The notes beneath the pieces are model-generated. The model had not been told where the DNA came from. It ran no database searches and was given only the letters and a program-made list of their open reading frames with translations. This document shows positions 62,714 to 64,000 of a stretch of 64,000 nucleotides of DNA, one piece after another. Within the stretch, counting starts at the first letter, position 1. The number at the start of each line of letters is the position of its first letter. A program made the position numbers and the translations under genes. Source of the DNA: Martelella mediterranea (GTDB taxonomy: Bacteria > Pseudomonadota > Alphaproteobacteria > Rhizobiales > Rhizobiaceae); the NCBI RefSeq assembly GCF_021021415.1, contig NZ_JAINWJ010000032.1:1-64000 (forward strand), written 5' to 3'.

Positions 62714-63154
62714 CTACCAGGACAGTTCGACATGCGGCCGTCCATCCGAGGTCTTCGATGGCGAGCGTCCGGTTTCGTCGATGGTGCAGTTGATCCGGCG
62801 GCGAAAGGCCGAAAAGCTCTCGAAGGTGACCACATCGATCGCCTCGTCGAACTTCATCGTCAGCCGGTAGTAGCCCGATCTGTTCTGGATCGCCTGCACC
62901 GAGATCACCTCTGCGGTGAAAGGATGGCCGAGATAGGTGCCGCTGACGCGCGCGCCAAGCATCCATGGGTTGAGCGGCGGCCGGTTGCCGACCTTGGCGT
63001 GGAGCGTGTTCCAGTCGCGAAAACCGTATTGCGCGGCAACCAGTTCCAGCGCGCGGGAATGGCTGATGGTCTGGTCTTCCTGCGCCAGCCGGGCGCGCAG
63101 GCGTTTCGCCTGATCCTTGAGCGTCTCAAGGGCGGGGAGTGGTGTATGGGGCAT
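62714..63154 (-). CDS. Glyoxalase-superfamily (Glyoxalase_8-like) small protein
   Basis: A 146-residue protein of a poorly understood group. The N-terminal helical segment LKDQAKRLRARLAQEDQTISHSRALELVAAQYGFRDWNTLHA is the recognisable domain and resembles the module named Glyoxalase_8. The remaining beta-rich part (GTYLGHPFTAEVISVQAIQNRSGYYRLTMKFDEAIDVV) is a small domain of unknown role. The start at 63154 follows GAAGGAAAG; an ATG seven codons earlier is also in frame. No catalytic residues are evident. It is convergent with pckA. Confidence 0.7.
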   Translation of the reverse strand: MPHTPLPALETLKDQAKRLRARLAQEDQTISHSRALELVAAQYGFRDWNTLHAKVGNRPPLNPWMLGARVSGTYLGHPFTAEVISVQAIQNRSGYYRLTMKFDEAIDVVTFESFSAFRRRINCTIDETGRSPSKTSDGRPHVELSW

Positions 63155-63408
63155 TGCGAAGTCTTTCCTTCGCATTCGCTTTTATGGTGTTCCGGTGCCC
63201 GCATTGCCTGAAACGCGAATGCGCAAGGTTTGAAAAACTCGCTCATCGGTTCGAAGGGAACTTCACCAGAGCACAGCGTGCTTGCGGGCGGCCGGCGTCC
63301 CTTGCCGTTATGGCTCGGTACGCCGCTTTTCCGTCCGCGTCAAGCAAAGTCCGTCCGACCGGGATTGCGACCTTGAAGGGCAGAGGACGGCGTGAGATAA
63401 CGCCAGCC

Positions 63409-63846
63409 ATGGCCTCAAGCGATCTCATCATCAACGACCGGATCACCATTTTCGGCTGGGAGCTGACCGAGCAGTTCGTGCTGTCGGGCGGGCCCGGCGG
63501 GCAGAACGTCAACAAGGTCGCGACCGCCGTGCAACTGTTCTTTCCGCTCACGGCTTCGCCGTCACTCTCCGACACCGTCAAGCGCAATGCCGCGCGCATC
63601 GCCGGCCGCAAGCTCTCCAAGGAAGGCGTGCTGATGATCGAGGCCAACCGGTTTCGCTCCCAGGAGCGCAACCGCGAGGATGCCCGCGAGCGGCTGAAGG
63701 AACTGATCCTCGCCGCCGCCGCCCCGCCGCCGCCGAGACGCCGCAAGACAAGGCCCACCAAGGGCTCGATCGAACGCCGGCTGAAGGCAAAGACCGGACG
63801 CGGCGCCATCAAGAAGATGCGCGGCAAACCCGCAGCCGACGAGTAA
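63409..63846 (+). CDS. arfB: Alternative ribosome-rescue factor ArfB (YaeJ/ICT1)
   Basis: A 145-residue peptidyl-tRNA hydrolase of the release-factor family. The catalytic GGQ is in LSGGPGGQNVNKVATAVQL near residue 27. The basic C-terminal tail (RRRKTRPTKGSIERRLKAKTGRG), which enters the mRNA channel of stalled ribosomes, is present. It rescues ribosomes stalled without a stop codon. The start at 63409 is the ATG before ASSDLIINDRITIFGWEL, the family N-terminus. It precedes an AlkB-like gene by 5 bp. Confidence 0.93.
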   Translation: MASSDLIINDRITIFGWELTEQFVLSGGPGGQNVNKVATAVQLFFPLTASPSLSDTVKRNAARIAGRKLSKEGVLMIEANRFRSQERNREDARERLKELILAAAAPPPPRRRKTRPTKGSIERRLKAKTGRGAIKKMRGKPAADE

Positions 63847-63851
63847 CCGCC

Positions 63852-64000
63852 ATGAACGACCTGCCCGAGGGTTTCCGCTACCTGCCGGATTATCTCGACC
63901 GCGCCGCCCAGGAGGCGCTGGTCGGCGAAATCCGCGCCGTCGTCGCCGAGGCCCCGCTTTACGTGCCGACCATGCCGCGCACCGGCAAGCCGATGTCGGT
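63852..64000 (+). CDS. alkB: AlkB-like 2-oxoglutarate-dependent dioxygenase (partial, cut by window edge)
   Basis: The first 49 or so codons of a gene that runs off the window. The N-terminus MNDLPEGFRYLPDYLDRAAQ and the following YVPTMPRTGKPMSV agree with the start of AlkB DNA-repair dioxygenases in Rhizobiales. The Fe(II)-binding HxD and the 2-oxoglutarate Arg motifs are outside the window, so the call rests on the first residues only. It lies 5 bp after the arfB stop and is probably co-transcribed with it. Confidence 0.7.
   Translation, partial: MNDLPEGFRYLPDYLDRAAQEALVGEIRAVVAEAPLYVPTMPRTGKPMS

Overview
The window is GC-rich, densely coded alphaproteobacterial DNA, and the gene content points to the Hyphomicrobiales (Rhizobiales), probably Rhizobiaceae or a close marine or plant-associated relative. 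The main reasons are the chvI-chvG-hprK-manX-hpr block divergent from pckA, the secB-fxsA-timA-smr-xre block, betICBA with choXWV, many CUT1-type sugar ABC importers, thuAB-like genes, and rhizobial-style intergenic palindromic repeats. I see no rRNA, tRNA, IS element, prophage, CRISPR array or replication origin. About 61 protein genes are supported, the last cut by the window edge.

Layout. (1) 97-13632, minus strand: a catabolic run with Gfo/Idh dehydrogenase, fused CoA-transferase, enoyl-CoA hydratase, aldehyde dehydrogenase, a complete glucose/mannose-type ABC importer, two GMC oxidoreductases and an SDR. Near-identical LacI-like palindromes sit in front of the first gene (13647-13662) and the last gene (1712-1728). 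(2) 13968-18209, plus strand: a tightly coupled surface-polysaccharide-like operon (two nucleotidyltransferase-like proteins, a GDPD-like barrel protein, a HAD phosphatase, a cupin) followed by a WavE-like protein. (3) 18267-27048: choline and choline-sulfate uptake and conversion to glycine betaine. choXWV runs left and betI-betC-betB-betA runs right, with a BetI-type palindrome at 21341-21360 between them. The betB-betA gap holds two intergenic repeat elements. (4) 27254-37316, plus strand: a second ABC/dehydrogenase operon with a possibly Tat-exported binding protein, an enolase-superfamily enzyme, GMC dehydrogenase with a gluconate-2-dehydrogenase-subunit-3-like partner, two permeases, a GntR regulator, the ATPase and an aldehyde dehydrogenase.

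(5) 37418-40368: housekeeping block secB, fxsA, Tim44-like, Smr, XRE. (6) 40386-43447, minus: bacteriophytochrome hybrid kinase with its heme oxygenase. (7) 43603-52673: LysR regulator divergent from a tripartite tricarboxylate transporter (tctB-tctA-tctC), then a CaiB/BaiF CoA-transferase, an alpha/beta hydrolase, an XylX-like 2-keto-3-deoxy-pentonate dehydratase and a ketoglutarate-semialdehyde dehydrogenase, which suggests degradation of an organic or sugar acid to 2-oxoglutarate. (8) 52692-56805: a glycosyltransferase, a Crp/Fnr regulator and a thuB/thuA-like pair. (9) 56861-62627: the nitrogen/carbon-type PTS (HPr, EIIA-Man, HPr kinase), the ChvG/ChvI envelope-acid two-component system and PEP carboxykinase. 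(10) 62714-64000: a small glyoxalase-superfamily protein, the ribosome rescue factor ArfB and the start of an AlkB-like dioxygenase.

Taken together the window is dominated by uptake-plus-oxidation modules: four GMC flavoenzymes, five aldehyde dehydrogenases (one of them BetB) and four import systems. Functions below come from reading motifs and gene order only; no database search was run. Substrates of the two sugar-type ABC operons, the polysaccharide operon and the TTT operon are inferred or unknown.
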